A stretch of DNA of 64,000 nucleotides, taken from positions 2,120,324 to 2,184,323 of the forward strand of contig NZ_ALVU02000001.1 in NCBI RefSeq assembly GCF_000332075.2, written 5' to 3'. Below the pieces are notes generated by a model, which was not told where the DNA came from, ran no database searches, and was given only the letters and a program-made list of their open reading frames with translations. Position numbers and translations under genes: made by a program. Of the stretch, positions 1 to 9,483 are shown one piece after another; the first letter of the stretch is position 1; each line of letters opens with the position of its first letter. The DNA is from Synechocystis sp. PCC 7509. Lineage in GTDB: Bacteria; Cyanobacteriota; Cyanobacteriia; Cyanobacteriales; Chroococcidiopsidaceae.

Positions 1-59
1 ATATTCTTTGAGTTTTTTAACAACCGCGCGATCGCGTAGCAGTTCAATAGCCTTACCCC

Positions 60-128
60 TTTGACCTTGACGACCCTACACGCGAAGTAGAAGCTATCCT
101 GAGAGCAAAACTCAACCAAGCTGAGTAG
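60..128 (+). pseudogene. Possible C-terminal gene remnant
   Basis: A short open stretch reads FDLDDPTREVEAILRAKLNQ, then AE and a TAG stop. It looks protein-like (acidic turn, then an amphipathic helix) but it is preceded by an in-frame stop at 48-50 and has no start codon. It may be the tail of a decayed gene. I do not recognise the family. The rest of 1-282 holds only HIP1 octamers and nothing else I can support. Confidence 0.2.
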
Positions 129-282
129 CGGCGGCTCGACTTTACTATTAGAGCGAGTTTTGTGAAGATTACAGGCTGTTTGTGAAATGCGATCGCCTCC
201 TAAGTAATATTTTTCTGCGATAGTGCGATCGCGCTTTATAAAAAATTATCTAGAAACAGCATAAAAATATCTAAAAACTTGT

Positions 283-1323
283 CTAAATAACCGCAGATTC
301 TAGCATCTTAATACTTCCGGCTACAGCATCAATTTCAACCTCTAAACCAATGGGTAGGGTAACGATGTTTTCTAAGTGACCAATCGCAGCGCCGTAATAA
401 GCAGGGATTTTTAATGGTTGAATATGACCCCAAACCACTTCTTCTAAAGTCAACGAACCATAGTCAGCATCTGGCGTACAGCCCGGACATTGCCCAAAAA
501 TAAACCCTGCTAGTTTGTCAAATACTCCAGCAATTTTGAGGTGAGTCATCAAGCGATCTAAACGGTAAATATTTTCGCCTGTATCTTCTAAAAATAAAAT
601 TGCCCCAGCCATATCAGGCAAGTACAAAGAACCCACAATTCCCGATAACACAGACAAGTTTCCGCCAATAAGTTTACCTTGAGCCTTGCCTGGGGTAATA
701 GTTTGAATGCGATTTTTTACCTGCATTAAACGATCTCCATCGTCGCCATCTTTAGGATTTGCGATCGTTACAGCTTCTCCCGCAAATAACACGCGGCGGA
801 AAGACTCAGTTTGAGAGGTTCGCCACGAAGTTAGACCATTAGGCCCGTGAAAAGTTACTAATTGAGTACGGGCGTTAATTGCTAAAATTAGGGCGGTAAT
901 ATCGCTAAAACCAATAATAATTTTAGGGTTTTGGCGGATAATTTCATAATCTAAATAAGGCAAAATGCGGCTGCATCCCCAACCACCGCGAATAGGTAAC
1001 AAAGCGCTCACTTGCGCCTCTTGAAAAAATTGGTTGATGTCTGCGGCGCGATCTTTGTCGCTACCTGCTAAATAACCATAGCGATCGCCAACATGAGGGG
1101 CAAGTTTAGGCACAAGTCCCAGACCCCGCACGGCATCTAAAACTATATTTAGTTCTTCCCGGACAAAAGTAGCGCTGGCAGGGCTAATAATCCCTACAAT
1201 CGCCCCAGGTTTTAGGCGAGGGGGTTTTAATAGCGGGCGACTTTTTGCTGTGGCTATTTTTAGGGGTGTTGCTAAGGCGCAAGTAGTAGCAGCGATCTGG
1301 AGAAATTGACGGCGATTGAGCAT
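283..1323 (-). CDS. LD-carboxypeptidase, peptidase family S66
   Basis: This is a serine peptidase of the S66 (LdcA/MccF) family, which cleaves the L,D bond between meso-diaminopimelate and D-alanine in murein peptides during cell-wall recycling. The N-terminus has a twin-arginine-like signal (NRRQFLQIAATT), so export or lipid anchoring is likely. The family triad is visible as Ser140 in GFSD, Glu246 in LEDTGE and His316 in GHLEN. The length of 346 residues is slightly above the usual size of about 310 because of the leader. The ATG start lies just before the RR motif. The gene stands alone, convergent with nothing nearby. The assignment is secure; the precise substrate is inferred from the family. 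Confidence 0.88.
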   Translation of the reverse strand: MLNRRQFLQIAATTCALATPLKIATAKSRPLLKPPRLKPGAIVGIISPASATFVREELNIVLDAVRGLGLVPKLAPHVGDRYGYLAGSDKDRAADINQFFQEAQVSALLPIRGGWGCSRILPYLDYEIIRQNPKIIIGFSDITALILAINARTQLVTFHGPNGLTSWRTSQTESFRRVLFAGEAVTIANPKDGDDGDRLMQVKNRIQTITPGKAQGKLIGGNLSVLSGIVGSLYLPDMAGAILFLEDTGENIYRLDRLMTHLKIAGVFDKLAGFIFGQCPGCTPDADYGSLTLEEVVWGHIQPLKIPAYYGAAIGHLENIVTLPIGLEVEIDAVAGSIKMLESAVI

Positions 1324-1429
1324 TTAGTTTGTTAAAGCTTTCACCTTTTTACACTAAAAGTTATTGTTTTGGTTAATTAATAACTACCTACATGACAATC
1401 TCGATCAGTTTAGGCGATCGCGGCAATTT

Positions 1430-3379
1430 TTAGGTCTTGCTGATGGCATCCATAAGCGAGAGATTAGCCGTTGACAATGGTTGTTCTACAAATACAGCTA
1501 AATCAAACCAAAAAGTTGTCCCTACACCAACCTCGCTAACCAGATGTACCGCGCTGTGATGCTTGTCAACAATATTGCGGACAATTGACAGTCCTAAACC
1601 TGTACCTTCTAAAGTATGGACGCGGTTTTCTACTCGGAAAAAGCGCTCGAAGATTGCTTGTTGATCTTCGGTGTCTATACCAATCCCCGTATCCGAAACT
1701 TCAATGCGGACTCGCTCGGCGACAGTATGAGAATGTTCGTTGATAGTTTCGGGAAGCAAATAAGCGCGAATTGCAACAGTTCCCCCTTGCTGAGTAAATT
1801 TAAGTGCATTACCAACTAAATTTGTAAAAACTTGCAGGAGTAAATCGTAATTCCCTAATACAGCAGGCAAATCCCTAGAGATTTCCTGCACTAGCTCAAT
1901 CCCTTTATCCCTCGCATTTAGTTGATAGGTGCGTAAGGTTTGCTCCACTGCTTGCGCCAAGTCTACACCATCAAAATGATAGATTCGGCATGATTCCAAG
2001 CGTGATAAGTCTAAAACATCGTTGACTAAACGCGCCAGCCTATCGGTTTCGTGGTTGGCGGTTTCCAAAAACTCCCGACGCTCGGCTTCTGTCAATTCTT
2101 CCCCGTAATCGTGCAGAGTTTCGATGTGAGTTTTGATATTAAATAAAGGAGTTCTTAGTTCGTGGGAAACATTGCTAATAAACTGACTTTTTGCTTCATT
2201 TAGCTCTACTTCGCGGGTAATATCTTGAACAGTAACAGCAATACCTTTGATACTTTCCCGTTGCTGATTAACTACTGTCGTTAAAAGAATGCGTACCGTA
2301 CGATCGCTTGGATCGCTAAGAGTTAGCCGAAACTCCGCACTATCGCGCTCTCCAGAGGCTATTTGATATAAGGGACGCGATAATTCTCCTCGCACCTCGG
2401 AGGGTAACTGATCGAGTACATTTACTCCCACTACTTCCGAGGTTTCCCAGCCAAAAATTCGCCTAGCGGTAGGGTTAACTAAAATCACCCGCAAATCGGC
2501 ATCTAATAGCACCGCACCATCGGCAATAGTTGAAACCAATGTCTCTAACTTGGCTTTTTCCGCCGTCAATTCGTCAATATTTTGCTCGTCGTAACTTTCT
2601 AGCTTTTCTGCCATTTCATTGAAGCTAAAAATCAATTCTCCCAATTCCCCACTCAAAGGTAAATCTATGCGTTGCTTAAAGTTTCCCGCCGCAATATTTT
2701 TAACTCCCGTTGATAGCTCTTTAATTGGTTGAGTAATCATTAAAGCGTTAGAAACCGCTCCCAGTATTACCATTACCCAAATCGAGACAAAAACTGCGAT
2801 CGTCACATCCCGCGTTAGATTTGAAGACGTTACCACCGTAGGATTAGGATTAGTACCGATCGCTAAAACTCCTAAGTACCTACCTTCGTGCAACAAAGGA
2901 ATAAATACATCCGTAACTTCGCCATCGGGTGAAACGTGTTGACGTACCATCGGAATTTCGGAATTGGCGGCATAATTTTCGGGTAAATTAATGCGGCGAG
3001 CAATACTTAAAGAAGTTTGCACTTCTGGTTGCCAAAAAGGAATACCAAAAAAGATTTTTCCCGCTTCGTCGGCGTATAGCATATAGCGGACGCTAGAAGT
3101 GTTGCTATAAAAGCGTTGGGAAAACTGAGCAACTTCTGTGAGATTATTTTCGGCAACTAATGGCGCAACGTTGGAAGCTAGAAGCAAACCTAAATCGCTA
3201 CCAAAACGGGTGTCATTTATCCGCGCATCTTGTTGAATAGTATTGACTGCCCAAAAGGTAAGCCCGCTCATAATTAAGGAAACAACTAAAGTTGCCGCCG
3301 CCAGTAGCTTTGTCTGGAGGGTAAAATCTGCCCACCAACTGGCGATCGCTTCTCTAAGTGTTTTTAACCAAATAACCAT
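1430..3379 (-). CDS. nblS: Sensor histidine kinase NblS (Hik33/DspA type)
   Basis: This is a membrane histidine kinase of the NblS/Hik33 family, which signals high light, nutrient and cold stress to the regulators RpaB/NblR. The order of domains is TM1 (about 22-47), a periplasmic sensor, TM2 (about 192-214), HAMP (215-267), PAS (about 275-385), HisKA with His406 in SHELRTP, and HATPase with the N box near 520, DTGIGI at 563-568 and GTGLGL at 592-597. The length of 649 residues matches the family. It lies 100 bases downstream of purD on the same strand, an arrangement I recall from other cyanobacteria. The ATG start precedes a short cytoplasmic helix. All catalytic motifs are intact. Confidence 0.93.
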   Translation of the reverse strand: MVIWLKTLREAIASWWADFTLQTKLLAAATLVVSLIMSGLTFWAVNTIQQDARINDTRFGSDLGLLLASNVAPLVAENNLTEVAQFSQRFYSNTSSVRYMLYADEAGKIFFGIPFWQPEVQTSLSIARRINLPENYAANSEIPMVRQHVSPDGEVTDVFIPLLHEGRYLGVLAIGTNPNPTVVTSSNLTRDVTIAVFVSIWVMVILGAVSNALMITQPIKELSTGVKNIAAGNFKQRIDLPLSGELGELIFSFNEMAEKLESYDEQNIDELTAEKAKLETLVSTIADGAVLLDADLRVILVNPTARRIFGWETSEVVGVNVLDQLPSEVRGELSRPLYQIASGERDSAEFRLTLSDPSDRTVRILLTTVVNQQRESIKGIAVTVQDITREVELNEAKSQFISNVSHELRTPLFNIKTHIETLHDYGEELTEAERREFLETANHETDRLARLVNDVLDLSRLESCRIYHFDGVDLAQAVEQTLRTYQLNARDKGIELVQEISRDLPAVLGNYDLLLQVFTNLVGNALKFTQQGGTVAIRAYLLPETINEHSHTVAERVRIEVSDTGIGIDTEDQQAIFERFFRVENRVHTLEGTGLGLSIVRNIVDKHHSAVHLVSEVGVGTTFWFDLAVFVEQPLSTANLSLMDAISKT

Positions 3380-3479
3380 TTTTTATTTATATTAGCTTTT
3401 GTAATAAATCCTTACAATTAAAAACTAACAGTTAATTGGTAAATAGGTTGGCAATTAGACTCAAAATTTATTTTTTACT

Positions 3480-4757
3480 TTATTTTTGCACCCGATAGCC
3501 AATATCGCGTCGATAGTGCATCCCTTCAAAATGGATGCCGCTAATTCCAGCATAAGCACGAGCAATAGCTTGGGCAAAATTTTCGCCAATTCCTGTTACT
3601 CCCAAAACTCTACCGCCATCAGTAACTATTTGCGTGTTTAACTGCTTTGTACCAGCTTGGAATACATAGGTATTTGTTAAACCTTCAGCGCTTTTGATCC
3701 CAGAAATTGCTTCGCCTTTGCGATAATCTCCCGGATAACCAGAAGCAGAAGCAACTACACAACAAGCTGCGCCAGATTTCCAAGCAATAGGTGGCATTTC
3801 CCCTAATCTTTTTTCTACGCAAGCAAGTAACAAGTCTTCTAGAGGTGTTTCGAGTAAAGGTAAAATTGCTTGGGTTTCAGGATCGCCAAATCGACAGTTA
3901 AATTCCAAAACTTTAAATTTGCCCTCTGGTGACACCATTAAGCCAGCATAAAGTACGCCTCGATAGTCTATGTTGCGTTTGCGGAGTGTTGCGATCGCAC
4001 TTTGCAATACCTCTACTTCTATTTTTGCCATCAATTCGGGAGTAACTAAAGGCGCAGGTGCATAAGCTCCCATGCCGCCGGTATTATCTCCCGTATCACC
4101 GTCACCGATGCGTTTATGGTCTTGGGCGGGTAATAAAGGGCGAATCACGATCCCATCGGTTAAAGCCAATACCGAGACTTCCTGCCCTACCAAACATTCT
4201 TCTACGAGGACAAATTTACCCGCGCTGCCAAACTGTCCCTCAAAGATACTATCAATTGCTCTATGGGCTGCCTCAACAGTGGATGCAACAATAACGCCCT
4301 TCCCTGCCGCTAAACCATCAGCTTTAATCACAATCGGTATAGATCCAGAATTTACATAGCCCTTGGCGGCGGCGGCATCGGTAAATACAGCAGCTTTGGC
4401 GGTGGGAATGCCCGATTCTGCCATTAATGCTTTTGCCCACGCCTTACTAGCTTCAATTTGAGCGCCAGCACGAGTTGGCCCAAAAACTTTAATTCCTAAA
4501 TTTTGTAAGTAGTCGGTAATACCCATTGCTAAAGGTATTTCCGGCCCCACGACAACTAAATCAATATTATTATCTTGGCAAAATTGACCTATTCCCTTAA
4601 AGTCATCTACACTTATTGGCAAGTTTTGACAGCGTGTTAAAGTTGCCGTACCGCCATTGCCAGGAGCGCAGAAAACTTGTTTAACTTGGCTCGATTGCAG
4701 TAGCTTTAATGCGATCGCGTGTTCTCTACCACCATTACCAACAACTAAAACCTTCAC
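3480..4757 (-). CDS. purD: Phosphoribosylamine-glycine ligase
   Basis: This enzyme joins glycine to 5-phosphoribosylamine with ATP, the second step of purine synthesis. It is an ATP-grasp protein. The N-terminal motif VLVVGNGGREHA and the later LFGDPETQ-like stretch (RFGDPETQAILP) are family signatures. I place the start at the GTG at 4755-4757, giving VKVLVVGNGG and 425 residues, because a GAGGG ribosome site sits six to ten bases upstream. A TTG at 4784 would add nine residues that family members lack. nblS follows on the same strand after 100 bases, so the two are probably co-transcribed. Confidence 0.94.
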   Translation of the reverse strand: MKVLVVGNGGREHAIALKLLQSSQVKQVFCAPGNGGTATLTRCQNLPISVDDFKGIGQFCQDNNIDLVVVGPEIPLAMGITDYLQNLGIKVFGPTRAGAQIEASKAWAKALMAESGIPTAKAAVFTDAAAAKGYVNSGSIPIVIKADGLAAGKGVIVASTVEAAHRAIDSIFEGQFGSAGKFVLVEECLVGQEVSVLALTDGIVIRPLLPAQDHKRIGDGDTGDNTGGMGAYAPAPLVTPELMAKIEVEVLQSAIATLRKRNIDYRGVLYAGLMVSPEGKFKVLEFNCRFGDPETQAILPLLETPLEDLLLACVEKRLGEMPPIAWKSGAACCVVASASGYPGDYRKGEAISGIKSAEGLTNTYVFQAGTKQLNTQIVTDGGRVLGVTGIGENFAQAIARAYAGISGIHFEGMHYRRDIGYRVQK

Positions 4758-5403
4758 CTCTACTACCCTCGCTCTCAAACCCAATTTCTATGCTGCTGTA
4801 AGTCTTGCTAAATAACTTAACTTTTAGCTTTGTATCTTCAATCCTATAGCGGATCGACCTAAAACACTGCCTATCTTAAATTGCTTGTTAAAACGTAATT
4901 GCCAGCCTGTTAAAGAGTTTTTGTAAACAAACACAACTTAACGAATATTTTTAGCGGTCTAATCATTTTGTTTAGGTTGCCTTTCATAGTCAATAAGCTT
5001 AACTTCAAGCCTTTTTTAGCAACCTAATTCTTAGTCTGCAAGATTTGAGATATTGTTGTTTTTTCTTAATTCAAGATTAGATCCAAAACAGTAAAACCCT
5101 TGCTAACTATAGTGCTGTCTTCACTGCGGAGATAGTTTATCTTAGTACGTCTACGTTTATTTTGTTAAAAAATATACTTAAACTACAAAATAATTACAGA
5201 TAAATATTGTTATTTTTTATACTTTACTACGTACTTTAGTTTAAAAGTAAATTTACGTCTGACAAAGCTTAATTTAGCTTTACAAATAAAATCTGTAATT
5301 ATGCCAAGTCAAATTGTAGTAGTGTTTGTTACCAAATAAAAAAGTAACTTGCACTTGATACAGGTGTAATAGATCACTTAAAAATAATTTACGGAGAATT
5401 ACA
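4758..5403. other. Long AT-rich intergenic region
   Basis: About 645 bases separate the divergent purD and the secreted-protein gene. The stretch is strongly AT-rich and has no credible open reading frame in either direction. It must hold both promoters, but I cannot pick out unambiguous -35/-10 pairs. No known RNA family was recognised. The last bases before 5404 contain GGAGAATTACA, a good ribosome binding site for the downstream gene. Confidence 0.5.
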
Positions 5404-5970
5404 ATGAAACGATTTATATCTGCTCTTAAAACAGTTTTGGTAGTAGCCCCTGTATTAGGGTTATCTCTATTGGCACAAGAGGCATGGGCTGGTTCATTGA
5501 TCTACGATCCTGGTGCTGACACCTGTACGGGTCTAAACTGCAATGCGAGTGTAATTTTTGGAACTTATCAACGAGATCAGGCTAATAACGCTGAACCCTT
5601 TACTGTTCAAGTCTTTAGTAGTGGTAATGAATGCGTGCGTATTCACGGGTTGGCTCAAGCAGTTGACTTAGAAGCTGTACTTGTTGCTCCTAATGGTCAA
5701 GTTTGGCGCAATGATGATGGAGGCGGTAGTCTTCGCCCCCTAATCAAAGCTATCACTCCATCTGTTCGAGGTTGGTATACACTGCAAATATCCGGCTATT
5801 CTGGCTTACAAGCTAGATCCGATTTTCAATTAGCCTATGGACGTTATAATTCGGCTAACCCCAACTGTAGTGGTGCAACAGTACCCAGTTTTGGCGCAAG
5901 TGCTGAAAATGCTCCAAAACCTAGCGGCAATCTAGGCCCATTACCACCCGCAGGTACAGGCAAAATTTAA
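5404..5970 (+). CDS. Secreted protein of unknown function
   Basis: The protein has 188 residues and a clear Sec signal peptide: MKRFISALK, a hydrophobic core, then cleavage after AWA at residue 29. The mature part is a small, Gly/Ser/Asn-rich beta domain with four cysteines (41, 46, 77, 155), enough for two disulphides. The middle region (VLVAPNGQVWRNDD, then GWYTLQISGYS) resembles pre-peptidase C-terminal-like beta-sandwich modules that bind polymers outside the cell. The tail is rich in proline and glycine. The neighbours give no clue. It has its own ribosome binding site (GGAG) and a strong terminator at 6061-6100, so it is a single-gene unit. No enzyme motif is visible. Confidence 0.75.
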   Translation: MKRFISALKTVLVVAPVLGLSLLAQEAWAGSLIYDPGADTCTGLNCNASVIFGTYQRDQANNAEPFTVQVFSSGNECVRIHGLAQAVDLEAVLVAPNGQVWRNDDGGGSLRPLIKAITPSVRGWYTLQISGYSGLQARSDFQLAYGRYNSANPNCSGATVPSFGASAENAPKPSGNLGPLPPAGTGKI

Positions 5971-6060
5971 AACAACGCTTTAGCAAAGAGCTTTTTAGTC
6001 CTTTTAACTAAAGCTATTACGTGAAACCGAAGATAAATAGAGCCTGAATTTTAGATCGTC

Positions 6061-6100
6061 GGCTGCTCAACCATTAAAGGTTAGTTGAGCAGCCTTTTTA
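6061..6100 (+). terminator. Strong intrinsic terminator, likely bidirectional
   Basis: GGCTGCTCAAC (6061-6071) pairs perfectly with GTTGAGCAGCC (6084-6094) and is followed by TTTTTA. It ends the secreted-protein gene at 5970. It can also serve the convergent photolyase operon, whose last stop is at 6122. Confidence 0.85.
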
Positions 6101-6121
6101 TAGTTGAAAATACGCTAACCG

Positions 6122-7552
6122 TTAATTTGTTTGCTGTTTATACAACTCTTTAAATAAACGCTGCTGAAGCTTATGATCGACAATTGGCAATGGATAACCC
6201 AGCGCGTCGCATTCGTCGGCGGGAATATTACCACTAATCAAAAATTCTGTATCTACAGACCTTAATTCCGGTAGCCATTCTCTAATATAGTCACCTTCGG
6301 GGTCAAATTTTTGCGCTTGACTTGCGGGGTTAAATATTCTAATTGGTTTAGGATCCATACCACTAGAAGCGCTCCATTGCCAGCCGCCGTTATTGGCTGA
6401 AAGATCGCCATCTATTAAATGTTGATAAAAGTATTTTTCCCCTAATTGGGGATTAATTATTAAGTCTTTTGTTAGAAAACTAGCTACAATCATCCGACAG
6501 CGATTGTGCATCCAACCGAGTTCGTTCATTTGTCGCATCGCCGCATCTACAATTGGGTAGCCTGTTTTCCCCTCACACCAAGCTTGAAAATATTTTTCGT
6601 TATTGTCGTAGGGAAAATTTTTAAAAACTTCTCGATACGCCCCGGTTTCTAATTCTGGGAAATTGTACATAGCGTGTTGATAAAATTCTCGCCAGGCTAG
6701 TTCTTGTTGCCAACCAACAATGCTAGTGTTCGTTTCATCGCTGCGGCTATTTTCTAACGCCTCCTTAGTTGCTGCCCATACTGTACGAATCCCAATTACA
6801 CCAAACTTTAGCGCTGCGCTCAGTTGAGATGTACCATTTACTGCCGGAAAATTGCGTTGCTCTTTGTATTCGTTAATTGCTAGATAAGTAAATTCTTCTA
6901 GCTTTTGGGTGGCGGCGGTTTCTCCTGGGGCAATTACTAATTCATTTTCCCAATTAAAGCCTAAATCTTTAGCAGTAGGTAAAGCTATAACTCCTGCCTT
7001 AATAGCAAGATTTTTTTCGGCGGCTGTCAGTCCTGTAAGGTCTTTTAAAGCGGCTACAGGTTCGGCTTTGGGTTTACTTAGCCAATTGCGCCAAAAGGGG
7101 CTGTAGACGGTGTAGGGCGTATTAGAACCCGTGCGGATATCTTCAGGAGAATGGAGCAGTTGATCCCAGTTTTTTTCGATAAATTCGATACCTTTTGCTT
7201 GCAGTGCGTCAATTACTGCGCGATCGCGCGTTTGCGAATAAGGTTCAACATCCCAGTTCCAAAACACCCCACGAGCGTTTAAAATCTCTGCTAAAGCGGG
7301 TATTGCTTGTGTGGGATTGCCTTTAATAATCAATAACTCGCTACCTACTTCGGTGTAACGCTGTTGTAAGTGCTGCAAACAGCCCATCATATAAGTAACG
7401 CGCACGGGCGCAACATCATCCCGTTCTAAAATGTTGGGATCGAGGCAAAATACCCCTACTACCTTTTGACTATGCTCCCGTGCGATCGCAAGTCCCGTAT
7501 TATCACTAAGGCGCAAGTCGCGGCGATGCCAAAATAAAATTAAGTCAGACAT
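6122..7552 (-). CDS. phr: Deoxyribodipyrimidine photolyase
   Basis: This flavoenzyme uses blue light to split cyclobutane pyrimidine dimers in DNA. The N-terminal photolyase domain begins LILFWHRRDLRLSDNTGL and carries the antenna chromophore. The C-terminal FAD domain contains WMHNRCRM, GDLSANNGGWQWSASSG and the tail RIFNPASQAQKFDPEGDYI, all typical of class I CPD photolyases. The length of 476 residues is close to that of the Anacystis enzyme, whose antenna is 8-HDF; I infer the same here. It is the last gene of a minus-strand run folK-nudix-Uma2-phr, with 33 bases between it and the Uma2 gene. Confidence 0.93.
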   Translation of the reverse strand: MSDLILFWHRRDLRLSDNTGLAIAREHSQKVVGVFCLDPNILERDDVAPVRVTYMMGCLQHLQQRYTEVGSELLIIKGNPTQAIPALAEILNARGVFWNWDVEPYSQTRDRAVIDALQAKGIEFIEKNWDQLLHSPEDIRTGSNTPYTVYSPFWRNWLSKPKAEPVAALKDLTGLTAAEKNLAIKAGVIALPTAKDLGFNWENELVIAPGETAATQKLEEFTYLAINEYKEQRNFPAVNGTSQLSAALKFGVIGIRTVWAATKEALENSRSDETNTSIVGWQQELAWREFYQHAMYNFPELETGAYREVFKNFPYDNNEKYFQAWCEGKTGYPIVDAAMRQMNELGWMHNRCRMIVASFLTKDLIINPQLGEKYFYQHLIDGDLSANNGGWQWSASSGMDPKPIRIFNPASQAQKFDPEGDYIREWLPELRSVDTEFLISGNIPADECDALGYPLPIVDHKLQQRLFKELYKQQTN

Positions 7553-7585
7553 TTATAATTAATTTAGTACAAGTGTACTAATAGT

Positions 7586-8275
7586 TTACGATAGTTGATT
7601 AGCCAAAAGCTCGATAAATTGGGCGTGTTCTGGGGAATTTAATCCTAACTGTAAGATGGCGATCGCGTTTAGCATTTCTCCTGCTAGTAATAGAGGCACA
7701 GCTAACCACAAACCGGGAAAAACAAGACTTCGCACTACTCCATTGTCATCGGGCTGTAGAAGCACATATTCCCCTTCAGTAAGGCTAAACCAATCTAGTT
7801 TGCGATCAAAAACCTGCCAAACAATATATTCTTGAACACCATTGCGGCGATATACCTGTTTTTTAGCGTACAAATCGTAAGCGGCGCTACTAGCAGCTAT
7901 TTCTACAACTAATTCCGGCGCTCCTTCTAGATAGTCATCATCGCTAACAATACTTTGTCCACCGGATTTGATTCTTAGTAAAGCATCGGGTTGGGGTTCG
8001 TTATCTAAATCTAGGCGCACGGTAGCGTTATCAAGCAAAGAAACTCCTGGCGTTGCAATCCAATAAACCGAAAGCAGCGCCATAATTACCGCGTGAGGTT
8101 CGCCGTGACTTCTAACTCTTACTGGCGAACCCATATATGCTATTCCTTCAATTAGTTCAGCTTTTTTTAACTTTGGCATCGTTGTATAGCGGCGCTCAAA
8201 TTCAATGCGAGACAAGCGATCGCCATTTTCTAGAGGAAGGATTTGAGTAGCTGTTTGGATCTTTGAGGGAGTCAT
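7586..8275 (-). CDS. Uma2 family (DUF820) putative endonuclease
   Basis: This belongs to the Uma2/DUF820 family, which is greatly expanded in cyanobacteria and has a restriction-endonuclease-like PD-(D/E)xK fold. The core PDALLRI, ELVVEIAASS and YDLYAKKQVYRRNGVQEYIVW carries the expected acidic residues and lysine. The biological role of the family is not settled; nuclease activity and a link to mobile DNA are only predicted. The gene lies three bases after the nudix gene, so it is part of the same operon. A second Uma2 gene begins at 63698. Its N-terminus is about 20 residues longer than usual. Confidence 0.85.
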   Translation of the reverse strand: MTPSKIQTATQILPLENGDRLSRIEFERRYTTMPKLKKAELIEGIAYMGSPVRVRSHGEPHAVIMALLSVYWIATPGVSLLDNATVRLDLDNEPQPDALLRIKSGGQSIVSDDDYLEGAPELVVEIAASSAAYDLYAKKQVYRRNGVQEYIVWQVFDRKLDWFSLTEGEYVLLQPDDNGVVRSLVFPGLWLAVPLLLAGEMLNAIAILQLGLNSPEHAQFIELLANQLS

Positions 8276-8278
8276 AAA

Positions 8279-8827
8279 TTAAGTTAAAAACGGTTTGGCT
8301 AAGAAAAAGCTAGAAATCGATTTAGCATCTACTGGCTCACCTTCTAAAATAGCTTGTTCTAATTCTTGAGGAGTGAGCAAAACTGTCTCTATATCTTCGT
8401 CATCGTCTTGAGATAGCGGTTTCTCTAAAAGTTCCAACTCTTGAGCGAGAAAAGCATAAATAATCTCATCGGAGTAACCCGGCGCTAGGAAAAATTCACC
8501 CAGTTTTTGCCATTTATGAGCGCGATATCCTGTTTCTTCCTCAATTTCACGGCGGATTGTCTCGGCGGGAGATTCGTTTAGTTCCACCGTACCCGCCGGA
8601 AATTCTAACAATCTACCTTGGACTGCAAAACGATATTGTTTGACTAAAACAAGTTTACCTTCGGGAGTTACTGGCACGGCTAAAGCACCTCCAGGATGCC
8701 TAATACATTCCCATTCGCCTTCCGATTGGTTGGGTAAACGCAGACGATTGACTTCAAAATCAAATTTGCGCCCTCGGTATTGCAGGTGTTGCTTTAATAG
8801 TTGGGGGGGTTCGTTGCCGATTGCCAT
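8279..8827 (-). CDS. NUDIX hydrolase, ADP-ribose pyrophosphatase type
   Basis: NUDIX enzymes hydrolyse nucleoside diphosphates linked to other groups. The full box G-x5-E-x7-REI-x-EE-x-G-Y is present at residues 79-101 (GTVELNE, then RREIEEETGY). The PAGTVE context and the N-terminal strand arrangement resemble ADP-ribose/ADP-sugar pyrophosphatases (NudF-like), so ADP-ribose is the likely substrate. At 182 residues it is of normal size. It is four bases from folK upstream and three from the Uma2 gene downstream, which indicates translational coupling in one operon. Confidence 0.9.
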   Translation of the reverse strand: MAIGNEPPQLLKQHLQYRGRKFDFEVNRLRLPNQSEGEWECIRHPGGALAVPVTPEGKLVLVKQYRFAVQGRLLEFPAGTVELNESPAETIRREIEEETGYRAHKWQKLGEFFLAPGYSDEIIYAFLAQELELLEKPLSQDDDEDIETVLLTPQELEQAILEGEPVDAKSISSFFLAKPFLT

Positions 8828-8831
8828 AGGG

Positions 8832-9326
8832 TTAAATTTTGATAACTCCTGAACAGTTTACCGCTTGCACCAATTGAGCGATCGCAAGTCCTGAAACTGG
8901 TTCAATCCAATTAGGAGCAATTTCTGCTAATGGTACGAGAACAAAAGCACGTTCGTTCATGTGCGGATGCGGTAATTGTAATTGAGGAGTATCTAAAATT
9001 AAATCTTCGTAGAGTAATAAATCAAGATCGATGGATCTTGCTCCCCATCTTTCTTTTCGCACTCGTCCAAACTTGGCTTCTACTCCTAGTAAGGTTTTGA
9101 GTAATTGCTGGGGTAGTAATTGGACTTCTAACAAGGCGCAACCATTTAGGTAATCTGGCTGAGGGATTCCGCCTACAGGCTTTGTTATATACCAACTAGA
9201 AACTTTCTGTACTGCAATACCTGGAGTTGCGGCTAATACTTGCAAGGCGGCGGTTAAAATACCGATTGAATCGCCTAGATTACTACCAAGAGCGATCGCA
9301 CATTGTTTAATTTCACTAATTTGCAA
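8832..9326 (-). CDS. folK: Dihydropteridine pyrophosphokinase
   Basis: HPPK transfers pyrophosphate from ATP to 6-hydroxymethyl-7,8-dihydropterin in folate synthesis. The signature IALGSNLGDS is near the N-terminus, and the pterin/ATP site is seen in RWGARSIDLDLLLYED, followed by PHPHMNERAFVLVPLAEIAP. At 164 residues it is a stand-alone enzyme, not a fusion with folB or folP. It is the first gene of the minus-strand operon. The 139 bases between it and the divergent penicillin-binding protein must hold both promoters. Confidence 0.95.
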   Translation of the reverse strand: MQISEIKQCAIALGSNLGDSIGILTAALQVLAATPGIAVQKVSSWYITKPVGGIPQPDYLNGCALLEVQLLPQQLLKTLLGVEAKFGRVRKERWGARSIDLDLLLYEDLILDTPQLQLPHPHMNERAFVLVPLAEIAPNWIEPVSGLAIAQLVQAVNCSGVIKI

Positions 9327-9483
9327 AGCTTTCTTAGCTCCAATAAAAATTTATCTATTTTATAAGTTGCCCAAACTATAAGCTAAAACTTTATAATTTT
9401 CTCTTAGTTACTAGCGATCCCAACCAAGTAGAATAAACAAAACCATTGTTCGACTTGTAGCGTTATTGAGGAACTGTATAAAA